In this document: positions 1 to 6,053 of the stretch, piece by piece
Position numbering within the stretch: position 1 is the first letter of the stretch
Layout of the letters: the number at the start of each line of letters is the position of its first letter
Assembly: GCA_008017145.1 (NCBI GenBank)
Contig: SSGY01000111.1
Coordinates: 1-6,053 of the forward strand
Reading direction: 5' to 3'
DNA: 6,053 bases
Source: Neisseriales bacterium
GTDB lineage: Bacteria; Pseudomonadota; Gammaproteobacteria; Burkholderiales; UBA11063
Notes under the pieces: generated by a model
The model's input: only the letters and a program-made list of their open reading frames with translations
Databases searched by the model: none
What the model was told of the DNA's origin: nothing
Program-made: the position numbers and the translations under genes

Positions 1-848
1 AAGCAGACTCATTAGCGCAATTTTTTGTGCTGTGGTTAAATTTGAAGGCGTGTGATAAATATCAGGTTGAGCCGTGGGCGCATTTTATAAAGTTATATAA
101 TTTATTAATTCAACAAATTGAGTTAAATTCAGACCATATTGAGCTGGTGCGTGATTATGCTAGTTTGGAACGTGTTTCACAGCAAGGTAAGCTGGCAGCG
201 TTTGCTTGTGTTGAAGAAGGTGGTTTTATTCGTGATCTTGGGCAGTTAGAGCAAGCATATCAATTAGGTGTACGCTATATTACTTTGGTGTGGAATTATG
301 AGAGTCATATTGCTGTGCCGAGTTGTATTGATCAAACGCGTGGTTTGAAATCATTTGGTTATCAAATGGTTGAGCGGATGCAGCAACTTGGTATGCTGGT
401 AGATGTTTCGCATTTAGCTGATCAAGGGGTGCGTGATGTATTAAGGATTGCCAAATTACCGATTATTGCCAGTCATTCAAATGCACGGGTTTTGTGTGAG
501 CATACGCGTAATTTATCAGATGAACTAATTCGTGGTATTGCTGATAATGGTGGTGTGATCGGGGTTAATTGTGTGCCATATTTTTTGGATAGCGAAGATA
601 AAACAATACGTCTGGCTAAAATGGTGGCGCATATCAAGCATATCTATCAAATAGCTGGTGAAGATGTTTTGGCAATTGGTAATGATTTTGATGGCTTTAG
701 TAGTCGTTCTAGCGCTGATGAAATTAAATCAATTGCTGATTTACCAAAGCTTGTAGCGGCGCTGCAGAATAATGGATTTAACGAGCGAGTGATTGAAAAA
801 ATCTTTCATGGAAATGTGCTACGTGTGATGAAAACCTTAGTGTTTTAG
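1..848 (+). CDS. M19 family membrane-dipeptidase-like metallopeptidase, 5' end missing
   Basis: The reading frame is open from the first full codon at position 3 (reads ADSLAQFFVLWLN) to the TAG at 846-848. The gene therefore begins left of the window, and the GTG at 27 is an internal valine, not a start. The protein belongs to the renal/membrane dipeptidase family (M19), binuclear zinc enzymes that hydrolyse dipeptides, often with broad stereospecificity. Visible family motifs are VEEGG with the bridging glutamate (codon 216-218), DVSHL with a zinc histidine (411-413), ASHSNAR with a second zinc histidine (474-476), the following HTRNLSDE segment with a conserved arginine, and GNDFDG with the catalytic-site aspartate (684-686). 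The C-terminal GNVLRVM is also typical of the family. The usual N-terminal HxD zinc pair lies outside the window. The VEEGG and TLVWNYE wording resembles the clade common in Firmicutes rather than the longer proteobacterial type, as far as I can judge from memory. No signal peptide can be assessed. The active site looks intact in the visible part. Confidence 0.93.
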   Translation, partial: ADSLAQFFVLWLNLKACDKYQVEPWAHFIKLYNLLIQQIELNSDHIELVRDYASLERVSQQGKLAAFACVEEGGFIRDLGQLEQAYQLGVRYITLVWNYESHIAVPSCIDQTRGLKSFGYQMVERMQQLGMLVDVSHLADQGVRDVLRIAKLPIIASHSNARVLCEHTRNLSDELIRGIADNGGVIGVNCVPYFLDSEDKTIRLAKMVAHIKHIYQIAGEDVLAIGNDFDGFSSRSSADEIKSIADLPKLVAALQNNGFNERVIEKIFHGNVLRVMKTLVF

Positions 849-902
849 ATTGTAATCAAGTAGATTTGATGTTGTTACTAAATTTTTGAAATTGGGTTAT
901 AG

Positions 903-1979
903 ATGAAATTATTAAATAAAGTAAAACTAGCGTTATTGCTGGGAATATTGTTGAAATCTGTGTTGGCTGTCGATGTGCTATCAACGTCACAATTGGATAA
1001 ACAATCGCAAATTACGCAGTTACAGCAACAAGCTCTGACATATTTTAGCAATGGTGGTGATCTCAAACAGTTTGAAAGCAAAGTTTTTCTTGGGGTAACC
1101 ATTAAAGGTAATTTGGATGTGGTAGAAGCTTCGTTTTTACAAGCACATAATTTAGCACCAGAGCGTCTAGATTTAAGTTACTCTTTAGCCGCTACGCAGG
1201 TTTTAAAAGGTGATTTAAATAAAGCACGTCAAACTTATTTGGCGATTGAAAGTCAAGCGCCAAATTATCCGCTAACCTGGGTTTATGAAGCTGCTTATGC
1301 GAATGCTGCTGGTGAAAGCGCTATATTTACCAATTATCTGAATAAGCTCAAACAAGTCAAAAGTCCTGAGATAATTCGTTATCGTGAAGCTTTAGCGATT
1401 GCTGATGATGCAAGTAATTTACAAATCAATGTTATGCAAACTGGTGAGGTTGATGGGCGGAGTGATTTAGTTATTTTAGTTTTGGGCTATGCCTTGCATA
1501 ATGATGGTAGCATGGATGATAAATTAATCAAACGGTTAGAAATTGCGCAATCAGTGGCTCTGCACTATCCTAATGCTAAAATTATCGTTAGTGGTGGAGT
1601 GGCACAATCTGGTGTTACTGAGTCGTTCCTGATGCGTAATTGGTTAATTGATAAAGGAATTAAGCCAGAGAATGTTGTCGTTGAAGATAAATCAATTGAT
1701 ACTGTAAGTAATGCGCTTAATAGTATGACACTAATCAAAAACTTGGCTGCCAAGCAGGTAATTTTGGTAACTTCTGCTAGCCATATTCGTCGAGCAACGG
1801 CGGTAGTTGAGCAAGCTGCAGCTAACTTGAATTATGATGTAAACGTTAATAATGTAGTAGCATGGGATTGGGGAAATACGCCGAATGTAGTTCCTGCAAC
1901 TAGTTTGGAAAAAGCTTTGATTGTACGTGATGCCTTGCGTACTGCGGGATTGTGGCAATATCCTGGTATGCTACGTTAA
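903..1979 (+). CDS. Exported DUF218 (YdcF/ElyC/SanA-like) protein with TPR-like N-terminal half
   Basis: A 358-residue protein in three parts. Residues 1-22 form a signal peptide: basic MKLLNKVK, a leucine-rich core and a VLA cleavage site before VD. Residues of about 35-170 are helical with TPR-like character: the stretch from EASFLQAHNLAP through VLKGDLNKARQTYLAI to LTWVYEAAYANAAG has the spacing of tetratricopeptide helices. Residues 187-320 are a DUF218 domain. It shows the beta strand LVILVLGYAL, IIVSGG (227-232), the acidic ED in VVVEDKS (258-264), TVSNA (267-271) and the hallmark LVTSASHIRRA (289-299) with H294. DUF218 members include E. coli YdcF (binds S-adenosylmethionine) and SanA and ElyC (envelope integrity); the reaction of most is unknown. 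ElyC and SanA are membrane-anchored, whereas this one appears to be cleaved and released outside the cytoplasmic membrane. The ATG at 903 has only a weak Shine-Dalgarno (GGG at 894-896), but it is the start that yields the signal peptide. It sits 54 bp after the dipeptidase and 17 bp before nadE, probably in the same transcript. Exact role unknown. Confidence 0.88.
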   Translation: MKLLNKVKLALLLGILLKSVLAVDVLSTSQLDKQSQITQLQQQALTYFSNGGDLKQFESKVFLGVTIKGNLDVVEASFLQAHNLAPERLDLSYSLAATQVLKGDLNKARQTYLAIESQAPNYPLTWVYEAAYANAAGESAIFTNYLNKLKQVKSPEIIRYREALAIADDASNLQINVMQTGEVDGRSDLVILVLGYALHNDGSMDDKLIKRLEIAQSVALHYPNAKIIVSGGVAQSGVTESFLMRNWLIDKGIKPENVVVEDKSIDTVSNALNSMTLIKNLAAKQVILVTSASHIRRATAVVEQAAANLNYDVNVNNVVAWDWGNTPNVVPATSLEKALIVRDALRTAGLWQYPGMLR

Positions 1980-1984
1980 TTTCT

Positions 1985-1989
1985 AAAGG
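1985..1989 (+). promoter_or_regulatory. Ribosome binding site of nadE
   Basis: AAAGG lies seven bases before the ATG at 1997, within the 17-bp gap after the DUF218 gene. It supports this start, which also gives the expected N-terminus KIKLAVYQMNSTVGD of the glutaminase domain. Confidence 0.6.
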
Positions 1990-1996
1990 TTAAGAA

Positions 1997-3610
1997 ATGA
2001 GTCAGAAGATTAAATTAGCGGTTTATCAGATGAATTCTACAGTCGGTGATTTGACTGGCAATACTGATAAATTAATTCACCAAATTAATATTGCTAAAGC
2101 TAATGGTGCGGATGTGTTCATTGCACCTGAATTGGCAATTAGTGGTTATCCGCCTGAGGATTTGTTGCTGCGTGGTGATTTTTACTTGCGTTCACAGCGT
2201 GAACTTGATCGCATACTGGTAATAGATGGAATCACTATGTTGATCGGTTGCCCATACCGTAGTGGCGGAGAGAACTATAATAGTTTATTTATCTTGCGTG
2301 ATGGCAATATAGTTGGGCGTTATGACAAGATGTTACTACCTAATTATGGTGTGTTTGATGAATGTCGCTATTTCACTCCTGGTGCAGAAGCTGTGGTTTT
2401 CTCTGTAAATGGAATTAATTGTGGGGTAGTTGTTTGTGAGGATATGTGGGATACGGTGCCGTTTGCCGAAAGTGTCGAGCAGGGCGCAGAACTAATTCTG
2501 ATAGTTAATTCATCTCCATTTGAAGTCAGTAAATATGAAGAGCGCCTGAAAGTGGCTAGCTATCGGGTAAATGAAAATAATGTTCCGCTGGTCTATGTCA
2601 ATCAGGTTGGTGGACAGGATGAATTGATTTTTGATGGTGCTTCTTTTGCGCTGGATGCTCAAGGTGAAATGGTATTTGCAATGCCGGCATTTGAGGAGCA
2701 GTTAGCATATCTGGAATATTCTGCTGCTGAACTTGGTGCGGTGAGCGCCATGAGCTACTATCCTGAATTAGTTGAAGTTAGATTATATAATGCCTTGGTA
2801 TTGGCGCTACGTGATTATATTGGTAAAAATGGTTTCAAAGGCGTCGTGTTGGGTTTGTCGGGTGGAATTGATTCTGCTTTAACTTTGGCAATTGCCGTTG
2901 ATGCGTTAGGGCATGATAAAGTGCATGCGGTAATGATGCCCTCACAATTTACCGCTGATATTAGTATTGATGATTCACGGGAGATGGTGAATATTCTCCG
3001 CGTGCGTTATGAAGAAATCGTAATTGGTGAGATTTTTGCGCAATTTAAGCATAGTTTAAGTCCATTATTTGAGGGATTATCAGAAGATACTACCGAGGAA
3101 AATTTACAAGCGCGGATTCGTGGTACTTTATTGATGGCAATTTCAAATAAATTTGGCTATTTGGTGGTAACTACCGGCAATAAATCTGAAATGACAACTG
3201 GTTATGCAACGCTTTATGGTGATATGGCAGGTGGCTTTGCGCTCCTTAAAGATTTACCAAAAACCTTAGTATTTGCTTTGTCTATGTGGCGTAATACTCA
3301 GTCGCGGGTAATTCCTGAACGGATTATTACCCGTCCGCCATCTGCGGAATTGCGTGAGAATCAATGTGATCAGGATTCCTTGCCTGAGTACCCAGTACTT
3401 GATGCGATTTTGGCGCAGCTGGTTGAAGGTAAGCGTTCGGTAGAGGACATTATTCAGCTTGGTTATTCAGCTGAGGATGTGAAAAAAGTCGCACATTTAT
3501 TAAAAATCAACGAGTATAAACGACGGCAGGCGGCGGTTGGTCCTAAGTTAACAACTACTGCGTTTGCTCGCGATTGGCGTTATCCAAATACCAATAAGTT
3601 TAAGTTTTAG
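1997..3610 (+). CDS. nadE: Glutamine-dependent NAD+ synthetase
   Basis: Catalyses the last step of NAD biosynthesis in the cytoplasm: deamido-NAD+ plus ATP and glutamine-derived ammonia give NAD+, AMP and pyrophosphate. The protein has 537 residues, the usual length of the fused two-domain bacterial form. The N-terminal nitrilase-type glutaminase domain (about 1-250) carries the Glu-Lys-Cys triad: E45 in IAPELAISGYPPEDLL, K111 in RYDKMLLPNYGVFDE and C147 in GVVVCEDMWD. The C-terminal synthetase domain (about 260-537) has the ATP pyrophosphatase P-loop GLSGGIDSAL (286-295). It also has ENLQARIRG (368-376), TTGNKSEMTTGYATLYGD (392-409), the RPPSAELRENQ and DQDSLPEY segment (446-465), and the C-terminal EYKRRQAAVGPK and FARDWRYP. 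All expected catalytic motifs are present and no frameshift is seen. The gene has a clear Shine-Dalgarno. Its stop codon TAG forms part of the Shine-Dalgarno of the downstream peptidase gene, so the two are very likely translated from one mRNA. The fused form can use glutamine and needs no separate glutaminase. Confidence 0.98.
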   Translation: MSQKIKLAVYQMNSTVGDLTGNTDKLIHQINIAKANGADVFIAPELAISGYPPEDLLLRGDFYLRSQRELDRILVIDGITMLIGCPYRSGGENYNSLFILRDGNIVGRYDKMLLPNYGVFDECRYFTPGAEAVVFSVNGINCGVVVCEDMWDTVPFAESVEQGAELILIVNSSPFEVSKYEERLKVASYRVNENNVPLVYVNQVGGQDELIFDGASFALDAQGEMVFAMPAFEEQLAYLEYSAAELGAVSAMSYYPELVEVRLYNALVLALRDYIGKNGFKGVVLGLSGGIDSALTLAIAVDALGHDKVHAVMMPSQFTADISIDDSREMVNILRVRYEEIVIGEIFAQFKHSLSPLFEGLSEDTTEENLQARIRGTLLMAISNKFGYLVVTTGNKSEMTTGYATLYGDMAGGFALLKDLPKTLVFALSMWRNTQSRVIPERIITRPPSAELRENQCDQDSLPEYPVLDAILAQLVEGKRSVEDIIQLGYSAEDVKKVAHLLKINEYKRRQAAVGPKLTTTAFARDWRYPNTNKFKF

Positions 3611-3613
3611 GAG
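3609..3613 (+). promoter_or_regulatory. Ribosome binding site that decides the start of the M13 peptidase
   Basis: AGGAG overlaps the nadE stop codon (TAG at 3608-3610). It lies only two bases before the in-frame GTG at 3616, too close for normal initiation, but eight bases before the in-frame GTG at 3622. The later GTG is therefore the better start. The overlap with the stop codon suggests translational coupling with nadE. Confidence 0.7.
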
Positions 3614-3621
3614 TTGTGACA

Positions 3622-5700
3622 GTGAGAAAAAGTTTATTAACCACCGCGATTTTGTTAGCGGCAACTAATTCAGTATGGGGAGTCGGAACTATGGAATCAG
3701 CCACAAATATTCAAGCTCAAAAAATTGCACCAGCAAATTCGCTGATTTCAGGACTTGATCTGGCAAACCGTAACTTAAAAGTGCGCCCGCAAGATGATTT
3801 TTATCAATACACCAATGGTACATGGCTAGACAAAACTACGATTCCAGCTGATAAATCCTCGTGGGGAGCATTCAATGAACTTCGTGATAATACTTTGACG
3901 CAATTGCGTGGGATTTTGGATGGGCTAAGTAAACAACAAAATTTAGCCTCTAACTCCAATGCCTATAAGATCGTGGCAATGTATGGTAGCTTTATGAATG
4001 AATCACAATTGGAGCAATTAGGTAGTAAACCAATACAAGGTTTATTAGCTGAAGTGAATAGCTTAAAAAGCGTCGAGCAGATTCCGCAATTGATTGCAGA
4101 GTTTAACCAAATCGGCGTGGGTGCACCTTATGACTTTGCGATACACCAAGATGCGATGGATTCGACAGTTATGGTTGCTGATGTATATCAGTCTGGTTTG
4201 GGATTACCTGATCGCGATTATTATCTTAAAACTGATGATAAAAATATGGTAGCAACCAAAGAAAAATATCAGCAGCATGTAGCTACGGTGCTAACGCTGA
4301 TTGGTGATAAAAATGCTCTAGAAGAAGCTAAAGAAATTGTGGCACTTGAAACTGAATTGGCTCATGCGCAATGGACTAAAGTTGAAAACCGTGATCCAGT
4401 AAAAACTTACAACAAATACCTTGTGAAGGATTTGGACAAATTGGCACCAGGTTATCCATGGCAAAGTTATTTAGAAAGCAGCGCTTTAGCTGACAAAGTT
4501 AACTCTTTAATAATCTCACAACCAAGTTACATTAGCCAATTTAATCATATTTTAACTGCAACACCTCTAGCAACGTGGCAAGCTTATTTCCGTTTGAGAA
4601 TTGCAGATGCATTTGCTGCTGATTTATCCAAAGCGTTTGTTGATGAGAATTTCAAATTTTATGGAACTGTGCTTAGCGGAGTGCCACAAAATAAGCCGCG
4701 CTGGAAACGTGGTGTAGATTTGGTAGAGGGTACGCTAGGTGAAGCATTGGGAGAATTATATGTTAAACAATATTTCCCAGCTGAAAATAAAGCTAAAATG
4801 GAACAATTGGTGGCAAATTTGATGATAGCTTATCGTCAAAGTATAGAATCATTAGATTGGATGACTCCAGCAACTAAAGTTAAAGCGCAGGAGAAATTAG
4901 CTGCGATTATGCTCAAAATTGCTTATCCTGATCATTGGCGTGATTATTCTGCACTAACGATCAAGCCAAATGATTTGATCGGTAATATAATTGCAGCGCA
5001 TAAATTTGGCTATCAATATGAACTAAATAAACTGGGTAAACCAGTTGATCGTAGCGAATGGGGTATGACACCACAAACGGTAAATGCATATTATAATCCA
5101 GAACTTAATGAGATCGTTTTCCCAGCCGCAATTTTGCAACCACCTTTCTTTAATGCTAGAGCGGATATGGCTGCCAATTACGGTGGCATTGGTGCAGTAA
5201 TTGGGCATGAGATTAGCCATGGCTTTGATGATCAGGGTAGTCAATATGATGCCAAAGGTAATTTACACGACTGGTTTACCCCTGAAGATCACGAGCGCTT
5301 TAAACAAAAAACCAGTGCTTTGGTAGCGCAATATAATGCCTACACGCCAATAAAAGGTTATCATGTTAATGGTGAGCTAACTTTGGGTGAAAATATTGCC
5401 GATAATTCAGGTCTGGATATCGCATATAAAGCGTATCTGATTTCCTTACATGGCGAATCAGCACCTGTGATTGATGGTTTAAGTGGTGAGCAACGTTTAT
5501 ATATGAGTTGGGCAAGTGTTTGGCGAGCTAAAATTCGTGAAGCGCAACAAATCGTTTATCTGAAATCTGATCCGCATTCACCCGCAACGGTTCGTGGGAA
5601 TGCACCACTGCGTAACCAAGCTGGGTTTTATCAGGCATTTGATGTGAAGCCCTCAGATAAGATGTATTTAGCACCAGAGAAACGGGTAACTATCTGGTAA
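3622..5700 (+). CDS. pepO: Secreted M13 family zinc endopeptidase (neprilysin/PepO type)
   Basis: A 692-residue oligoendopeptidase of the neprilysin/PepO family, which cleaves short peptides on the amino side of hydrophobic residues. The start GTG at 3622 is chosen over the GTG at 3616 because of Shine-Dalgarno spacing. The N-terminus MRKSLLTTAILLAATNSVWG looks like a cleavable Sec signal, so the enzyme probably acts in the periplasm or outside the cell. The M13 N-terminal domain begins near LDLANRNLKVRPQDDFYQYTNGTW (broken by no frameshift). Catalytic-domain landmarks are the substrate-binding NAYYNP (from 488), the HEISH zinc motif (H529, E530, H533), GENIADNSGLD with third zinc ligand E590 and D594, and SDPHSP with H652 plus R658, matching the transition-state histidine and the substrate-carboxylate arginine of neprilysin. 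The chain ends in RVTIW; the terminal Trp of the family CxxW is kept, but its Cys is replaced by Arg, as is common in bacterial members. Length is normal for the family. It is the last gene of the apparent operon, 11 bp after nadE. The function is sure at family level; the pepO name is by similarity. Confidence 0.94.
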   Translation: MRKSLLTTAILLAATNSVWGVGTMESATNIQAQKIAPANSLISGLDLANRNLKVRPQDDFYQYTNGTWLDKTTIPADKSSWGAFNELRDNTLTQLRGILDGLSKQQNLASNSNAYKIVAMYGSFMNESQLEQLGSKPIQGLLAEVNSLKSVEQIPQLIAEFNQIGVGAPYDFAIHQDAMDSTVMVADVYQSGLGLPDRDYYLKTDDKNMVATKEKYQQHVATVLTLIGDKNALEEAKEIVALETELAHAQWTKVENRDPVKTYNKYLVKDLDKLAPGYPWQSYLESSALADKVNSLIISQPSYISQFNHILTATPLATWQAYFRLRIADAFAADLSKAFVDENFKFYGTVLSGVPQNKPRWKRGVDLVEGTLGEALGELYVKQYFPAENKAKMEQLVANLMIAYRQSIESLDWMTPATKVKAQEKLAAIMLKIAYPDHWRDYSALTIKPNDLIGNIIAAHKFGYQYELNKLGKPVDRSEWGMTPQTVNAYYNPELNEIVFPAAILQPPFFNARADMAANYGGIGAVIGHEISHGFDDQGSQYDAKGNLHDWFTPEDHERFKQKTSALVAQYNAYTPIKGYHVNGELTLGENIADNSGLDIAYKAYLISLHGESAPVIDGLSGEQRLYMSWASVWRAKIREAQQIVYLKSDPHSPATVRGNAPLRNQAGFYQAFDVKPSDKMYLAPEKRVTIW

Positions 5701-5706
5701 TTGCAC

Positions 5707-5737
5707 AAAAAAATCCCACACATAGAAATAGTGTGGG
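5707..5737 (-). terminator. Intrinsic terminator for leftward transcription
   Basis: Read on the minus strand, CCCACAC (5737-5731) and GTGTGGG (5721-5715) form a perfect 7-bp GC-rich stem with a 9-base loop. They are followed by one A and then seven T (5713-5707). This is a textbook rho-independent terminator for transcripts moving left. On the plus strand the same hairpin lies 14 bases after the pepO stop, but it is followed by TGAATAAAGG with no T tract. For pepO mRNA it would at most act as a 3'-end stabilising hairpin. Confidence 0.8.
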
Positions 5738-5774
5738 TGAATAAAGGGCAACTTGTTGAGAAAAATAGGAAAAC
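5707..5774 (-). ncRNA. Candidate small RNA between pepO and the insertion sequence
   Basis: This is the interval between a leftward sigma70-like promoter (5782-5811) and the strong leftward intrinsic terminator (5707-5737). The transcript would start near 5774 and be about 68 nt. Its first part is pyrimidine-rich and unstructured (TTTTCCTATTTTTCTC on the minus strand, 5773-5758), and it ends in a hairpin with a U tract, as Hfq-binding small RNAs do. I find no convincing open reading frame with a ribosome site in it. It is inferred only from promoter-terminator spacing and matches no family I recognise. It could instead be a promoter remnant of a gene displaced by the insertion sequence. Confidence 0.3.
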
Positions 5775-5781
5775 AGGTGTC

Positions 5782-5811
5782 ATTATAGCCCATCTATTTA
5801 GTCGATGCTAA
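5782..5811 (-). promoter_or_regulatory. Leftward sigma70-like promoter
   Basis: On the minus strand a perfect -10 TATAAT (5787-5782) is preceded, across an 18-bp spacer, by TTAGCA (5811-5806), four of six matches to TTGACA. No coding gene lies in the leftward direction before the terminator at 5707-5737; the next gene in that direction is pepO in antisense. The -35 region overlaps the palindrome at 5795-5814. Confidence 0.42.
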
Positions 5812-5814
5812 ATA
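5795..5814. repeat. Short inverted repeat
   Basis: TATTTAG (5795-5801) and CTAAATA (5808-5814) form a perfect 7-bp stem with a 6-base loop TCGATG. There is no T tract on either side, so it is not a terminator. It overlaps the -35 element of the leftward promoter, so it might be an operator or part of the insertion-sequence end. The arms contain TTAG and CTAA, both of which fit the YTAR target preference of the IS5 group. Confidence 0.4.
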
Positions 5815-5825
5815 ACCCCCAATAA

Positions 5826-6053
5826 TTACCAGTTAGTTTTCACTAGCTGGCAATTTTTTTGGTTACTTTGCAAAAATAAGCAATAAATAATAAAGTAAAA
5901 AATAATCCTTAGGATCATCCTTAGGTTATAGGCAATAGCTGCCAAAGTAGCATTCAATTTATCACCAATGCTGCCTTTTAAGCGATTCAAATCCATCCTA
6001 CATTTCGACTTCATTAGCCCAATTGTTGGTTCAATCTTACTTCGTTGTTTTAG
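5826..6053 (-). CDS. IS5-type DDE transposase, C-terminal part only
   Basis: The minus-strand frame is open from the right edge (codon 6053-6051) to the TAA at 5828-5826, giving the last 75 residues of a transposase whose start lies outside the window. An ATG at 6014 is internal. The visible part begins LKQRSKIEPTIGLMK. This fits the R(3)E(6)K part of the IS4/IS5 superfamily signature, so the Glu at codon 6032-6030 should be the catalytic Glu of the DDE triad; the Tyr position of the full signature is Leu here. It continues MDLNRLKGSIGDKLNA and AIAYNLRMILR, the pattern shared by IS5-family C-termini (RLKG..GD..NA...A..YNLR..LR). After that comes a hydrophobic tail IIFYFIIYCLFL and a polar end. 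There is no internal stop, so the visible part looks intact. Whether the whole gene is functional cannot be seen. Confidence 0.88.
   Translation of the reverse strand, partial: LKQRSKIEPTIGLMKSKCRMDLNRLKGSIGDKLNATLAAIAYNLRMILRIIFYFIIYCLFLQSNQKNCQLVKTNW
5826..6053 (-). mobile_element. Insertion sequence of the IS5 family, one end region
   Basis: Defined by the transposase fragment. The left boundary of the element must lie between the pepO stop (5700) and the transposase stop (5826), but it cannot be fixed because the other terminal inverted repeat and target duplication are beyond the window. Candidate edges are around the YTAR-like TTAG and CTAA in the palindrome at 5795-5814, or the segment near 5745. 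The element transcribes toward pepO, so it did not interrupt pepO. Confidence 0.7.
5829..5860 (+). terminator. Rightward intrinsic terminator inside the 3' end of the transposase gene
   Basis: CCAGTTAG (5829-5836) pairs with CTAGCTGG (5843-5850) as an 8-bp stem containing one G-U pair and a 6-base loop TTTTCA. CAA and then seven T (5854-5860) follow. This is the first good rho-independent terminator downstream of pepO on the plus strand. It is built from the antisense of the last transposase codons, so it would also stop outside transcription from running antisense into the insertion sequence. Confidence 0.68.

Noticed and set aside
27..848. GTG at 27 as the start of the dipeptidase
   Set aside because: The frame is open to the window edge and the upstream residues ADSLAQFF fit the family, while the HxD zinc motif expected further upstream is still missing. 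The gene starts outside the window.
855..870. Possible hairpin ATCAA/TTGAT between the dipeptidase and DUF218 genes
   Set aside because: Only five A/T-rich pairs and no T tract directly after it, too weak to call a terminator.
866..902. Promoter in the 54-bp gap before the DUF218 gene
   Set aside because: TTGTTA and TTATAG are 19 bp apart and the -10 would abut the ATG, leaving no leader; no other hexamer pair is convincing.
878..1958. Minus-strand frames of 62-75 codons opposite the DUF218 gene
   Set aside because: Low-complexity translations with no family motif, fully covered by a well-supported gene on the other strand.
5023..5244. Minus-strand frame opposite the M13 catalytic domain
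   Set aside because: It is the antisense of the conserved zinc-site region and has no recognisable protein features.
5756..5786. Rightward promoter TTGAGA - 19 bp - CATTAT
   Set aside because: The spacer is long and the -10 matches only four of six; it would only drive antisense RNA into the nearby terminator.
5905..5925. Direct repeat ATCCTTAGG with a 12-base period
   Set aside because: It is explained by the repeated amino-acid pattern LRMI-LRII in the transposase; two copies of nine bases in coding DNA need no other cause.
5826..6014. A stand-alone 62-residue minus-strand protein starting at 6014
   Set aside because: The frame continues upstream through LKQRSKIEPTIG to the window edge, and that part carries the catalytic Glu of the transposase.

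Overview
The window comes from an AT-rich bacterial chromosome. It looks like a low-GC Gram-negative proteobacterium. This is an inference from the long fused glutamine-dependent NAD synthetase of proteobacterial type, the two proteins with Sec-type signal peptides, and the ordinary Shine-Dalgarno-led gene starts. I cannot name a genus from the sequence alone.

Positions 1-5700 hold four same-strand genes with little space between them. They are an M19 dipeptidase cut by the left edge (1-848), an exported DUF218/YdcF-like protein with a TPR-like N-terminal half (903-1979), NAD+ synthetase NadE (1997-3610) and a secreted M13 (neprilysin/PepO-type) zinc endopeptidase (3622-5700). Gaps are 54, 17 and 11 bp, and I see no terminator between them, so they probably form one transcription unit or its downstream part. 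The set combines peptide breakdown (M13 cutting oligopeptides outside the cytoplasm, M19 finishing dipeptides), an envelope-associated DUF218 protein and a housekeeping cofactor enzyme. A shared pathway is not evident, and simple co-transcription is the cautious reading.

Positions 5701-5825 are non-coding but structured. There is a strong intrinsic terminator for leftward transcription right after pepO, a good leftward sigma70-like promoter about 45 bp further right, and a 7-bp palindrome. The leftward promoter and terminator together outline a possible small RNA of about 68 nt, antisense to the 3' UTR of pepO.

Positions 5826-6053 are the 3' end of an IS5-type DDE transposase on the minus strand, running off the right edge. 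Its last codons double as a rightward intrinsic terminator, which is probably where transcription from the pepO operon stops. The window is mostly ordinary core genome next to an insertion sequence. The most unusual stretch is the compact convergent regulatory region at 5700-5860.
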